DNA of 36,483 nucleotides from contig NZ_SMLV01000410.1 in assembly GCF_009711525.1 (NCBI RefSeq), forward strand, positions 1-36,483, read 5' to 3'. The first letter of the stretch is position 1, and each line of letters opens with the position of its first letter. The notes under the pieces are model-generated. The model was not told where the DNA came from and ran no database searches. It worked only from the letters and a program-made list of their open reading frames with translations. Positions 34,840 to 36,483 of the stretch are shown one piece after another. Made by a program: the position numbers and the translations under genes. Origin of the DNA: Fulvivirga lutimaris (GTDB lineage Bacteria > Bacteroidota > Bacteroidia > Cytophagales > Cyclobacteriaceae).

Positions 34840-35667
34840 TTAAATGAGTAGTTTGAGTTTTGTACCTTTTGTTGTTGAGTCTATTTTTACAGTTGCGTTG
34901 ATTTTTTTTGCCCGATTCATTATGCCACTTAAGCCCATTCCTGAGGGCTTCTTTCCTACAGAGAATCCTTTGCCATTATCTATTAGCTCCAAAATGACTG
35001 CATAACCTACACGAGCCTTAAATGTTACATTTTGGCATTGGCTATGTTTTAGAGCATTAGTCATAGCCTCCTTAAGAATCAGGCTAATCTGGCGGCTATT
35101 GCCTTGCGCAAGTTTCACTGACCGGCTCACCTCAATATCAGCGCTAAAATTAATAGGAGTGTCCTTAAACAACTCTTCTCCAAATTGTTTAAGGTGATTA
35201 ATTACCGAGTCAAGATTGGCCGCATCATTCTGTTTTGATCTTATGATGTCATAAGCACTTTGATATAGTTGTTGAGAATTGCTACAGATTCTATTAATTA
35301 AACTTCTGGTCTGGTCATCAAGTTGATAATTATTATATTCTAAGGCATTGGAAAAAACAATAATCTTGGCCAGCCGATTTCCGATTTCGTCATGCAAATC
35401 TTGAGCAAACTCCTCTCTTATCTTGATTCTTTCTAAAGCTAAACTTTCCAAATGCCTTTTGTTACTTTGACTTCGTACATAATTGAACAATACCAAGAAA
35501 AAACCTATCGAAAATACTATAGAGGCAGTTGTTGTGATAGTGAAATTATCATGACCTAGTAATCCTAAATTTGAAATTATTATGGTCACAAAAGGAGTTC
35601 CCATAAAGAAATATGACCTTAATCTCCAAAAATTTAAAACAAACGGATTCTTCCTCACTTTCTCCAT
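34840..35667 (-). CDS. NarX/DesK-type sensor histidine kinase (HisKA_3)
   Basis: A 275-residue kinase with two membrane helices (about 19-36 and 45-64) and practically no outside sensor domain. The HisKA_3 region reads EEFAQDLHDEIGNRLAKIIV with His92. The ATPase domain has LILKEAMTNALKHSQ (Asn204), LELIDNGKGFSVG (Asp230) and SGMGLSGIMNRAKKI. It phosphorylates the regulator 5 bp downstream. Lack of a sensor domain means input probably comes from membrane state or from a partner, perhaps the protein encoded 9 bp upstream. Confidence 0.93.
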   Translation of the reverse strand: MEKVRKNPFVLNFWRLRSYFFMGTPFVTIIISNLGLLGHDNFTITTTASIVFSIGFFLVLFNYVRSQSNKRHLESLALERIKIREEFAQDLHDEIGNRLAKIIVFSNALEYNNYQLDDQTRSLINRICSNSQQLYQSAYDIIRSKQNDAANLDSVINHLKQFGEELFKDTPINFSADIEVSRSVKLAQGNSRQISLILKEAMTNALKHSQCQNVTFKARVGYAVILELIDNGKGFSVGKKPSGMGLSGIMNRAKKINATVKIDSTTKGTKLKLLI

Positions 35668-35676
35668 TTTATGATA

Positions 35677-36114
35677 TTACACGTAGTGATAATCATTATA
35701 ATGCCCTTTTCTTCTGATGTAATGAACCAGTGAAGATTCATATTCAATCAAGCCTTTCAGTTCAGAAACATTGAAGAAAAACTGACTATCAATATTATTT
35801 GCAATAAAGGTTGTGTCGTCAATGCAGTCAACAGAGTAGGTATGAGATATAATTTTCTTGCTGCGTTCATTGAACAAACCAATTCTAAAAAAATTTATCT
35901 CCAGACCCTTAAGCATAATAACATAACCCTGTCGGATACTTTGTGGTAAAGGCGGCAGTGAATCAATCAAAAATTCTGCTTGTCTTATTAATAAACCATT
36001 CTCTGTATTGGAGCCGCACAACGCACTTCTGTAAATCTTTAATTCTAGTCTATCCCCGTTCATTATCCCGAGGTACTCGGCTTCTCCTACTTGAATATCC
36101 AGCATAGATCTCAT
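35677..36114 (-). CDS. Unknown 145-residue protein leading a kinase-regulator operon
   Basis: No family is recognised. It has no signal peptide or membrane helix and is of mixed alpha/beta character: DIQVGEAEYLGIMNGDRLEL, AEFLIDSLPPLPQSIRQGYV, EINFFRIGLFNERSKKIISH, FFFNVSELKGLIEYE, ending in a basic, tyrosine-rich tail RRKGHYNDYHYV. It lies 9 bp before the sensor kinase, so it is cotranscribed and a cytoplasmic input or accessory role for the kinase is a fair guess. A 15-bp palindromic element lies 34 bp before its start. Confidence 0.65.
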   Translation of the reverse strand: MRSMLDIQVGEAEYLGIMNGDRLELKIYRSALCGSNTENGLLIRQAEFLIDSLPPLPQSIRQGYVIMLKGLEINFFRIGLFNERSKKIISHTYSVDCIDDTTFIANNIDSQFFFNVSELKGLIEYESSLVHYIRRKGHYNDYHYV

Positions 36115-36147
36115 GTCTTTAATTTGTATTTAAATTGAAATACTATT

Positions 36148-36162
36148 ATTGTAATATTACTT
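36148..36162. promoter_or_regulatory. Palindromic element ATTGTAATATTACTT, copy 1
   Basis: Core GTAATATTAC is a perfect palindrome. It is repeated exactly at 36329-36343. This copy is 34 bp from the start of the unknown-kinase-regulator operon, where a repressor or activator could act. Confidence 0.4.
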
Positions 36163-36242
36163 TGTAGATCATCTTTGGTTTTTTCATTTACATAAATGGA
36201 GTATTATCTAGCTAAAAGGTAAGAGATGAACTGCAAAACAAT

Positions 36243-36275
36243 AAAAAGGGCGACAATTACCCATTTGTCGCCCTT
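36243..36275 (-). terminator. Terminator-like hairpin, 11-bp stem
   Basis: Stem AAGGGCGACAA/TTGTCGCCCTT (36246-36256 with 36265-36275). Reading the minus strand it is followed by TTTTTATT, so it probably ends a transcript entering from beyond the right edge. On the plus strand it is followed by ATTAAAA and would be weak. Confidence 0.7.
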
Positions 36276-36328
36276 ATTAAAACCTAAAAATAACTCCTAA
36301 ATAAACTCAAACTTAATACGAGATATTA

Positions 36329-36343
36329 ATTGTAATATTACTT
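36329..36343. promoter_or_regulatory. Palindromic element ATTGTAATATTACTT, copy 2
   Basis: Exact second copy of the element at 36148-36162, on the other side of the terminator hairpin, 181 bp away. Confidence 0.35.
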
Positions 36344-36483
36344 ATTAGTACCAGAAATAGTTAAAACAATTATTTAGGTGGCTGATTATGCCTGTAAACT
36401 GAAAAAACTGTTCTGATTAAAGGACGTTTAATATGACATTTTATGGAGAGTTATCAATATTCAAAAATACAGCTATTACATTC

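Larger units (their letters stand above)
36115..36483. other. Intergenic region at the right edge
   Basis: No gene could be supported in these 369 bp. They hold two copies of a 15-bp palindromic word and one strong hairpin. A plus-strand ATG at 36433 or 36443 opens a frame running off the edge, but it is too short to judge. Confidence 0.45.

Noticed and set aside
36433-36483. Plus-strand start of a gene leaving the right edge
   Set aside because: Two overlapping ATG frames (36433, 36443) stay open, but 14-17 codons without a recognisable motif cannot support a call.

Overview
The window reads as an accessory stretch of a Bacteroidota chromosome, probably a marine or soil member of the Cytophagales. 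The support is two complete SusC/SusD outer-membrane uptake operons, many exported lipoproteins, DUF5916 and DUF2911 proteins, a BspA-like adhesin of the kind usually exported by type IX secretion, LytS/LytTR and NarL-type signalling, and AT-rich DNA. The genus is an inference only. No tRNA, rRNA, insertion sequence, integrase or CRISPR array was seen.

Left part (1-11294, all minus strand). A large surface protein runs off the left edge. It has a PKD-like domain, thirteen 25-residue BspA/DUF285 repeats in exact register and five Ig-like repeats. Next come a DUF2911 protein and a cupin, each alone, then a SusC-SusD-lipoprotein operon (10326 down to 4756) with a terminator. Behind it lies a LuxR-type regulator with a degenerate receiver domain.

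Middle part (11515-22675, mostly plus strand). This is a dense set of exported proteins. A TPR plus beta-propeller protein precedes a tight operon of exported esterase, LytS-type kinase, LytTR regulator and GNAT acetyltransferase. A second, larger NTF2-TPR-propeller lipoprotein faces that operon. Then comes a second plus-strand operon: DUF5694 (TraB/EreA-like), esterase with TPR tail, metallo-beta-lactamase-fold hydrolase, and probably an exported HExxH protein. A broken gene follows whose front is a sensor-type propeller lipoprotein and whose back matches a decayed copy of the DUF5694 gene upstream. Repeated fold use (two esterases, two TPR-propellers, two NTF2-like lipoproteins, one and a fraction DUF5694) suggests growth by local duplication.

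Right part (22682-36114, all minus strand). It holds an NTF2-like lipoprotein, a gene-free stretch of about 0.7 kb, a second SusC-SusD operon ending in a Calx-beta lipoprotein, and an operon of PD40 propeller, DUF5916 outer-membrane protein and trypsin-like protease. An AraC-type regulator and a NarL-type kinase/regulator pair, preceded by an unknown 145-residue protein, complete it.

Working together: two uptake systems, several exported hydrolases and five transcription factors (two LuxR/NarL-type, one LytTR, one AraC, plus sensor kinases) fit sensing and use of an extracellular nutrient. No glycoside hydrolase, polysaccharide lyase or sulfatase is present, so these are not classical polysaccharide loci and the substrates cannot be read from the sequence. 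The strongest candidates for something undescribed are the exported-hydrolase operon with its decayed DUF5694 relic, the paired TPR-propeller proteins around a LytTR system, and short DNA motifs shared by both susC upstream regions.
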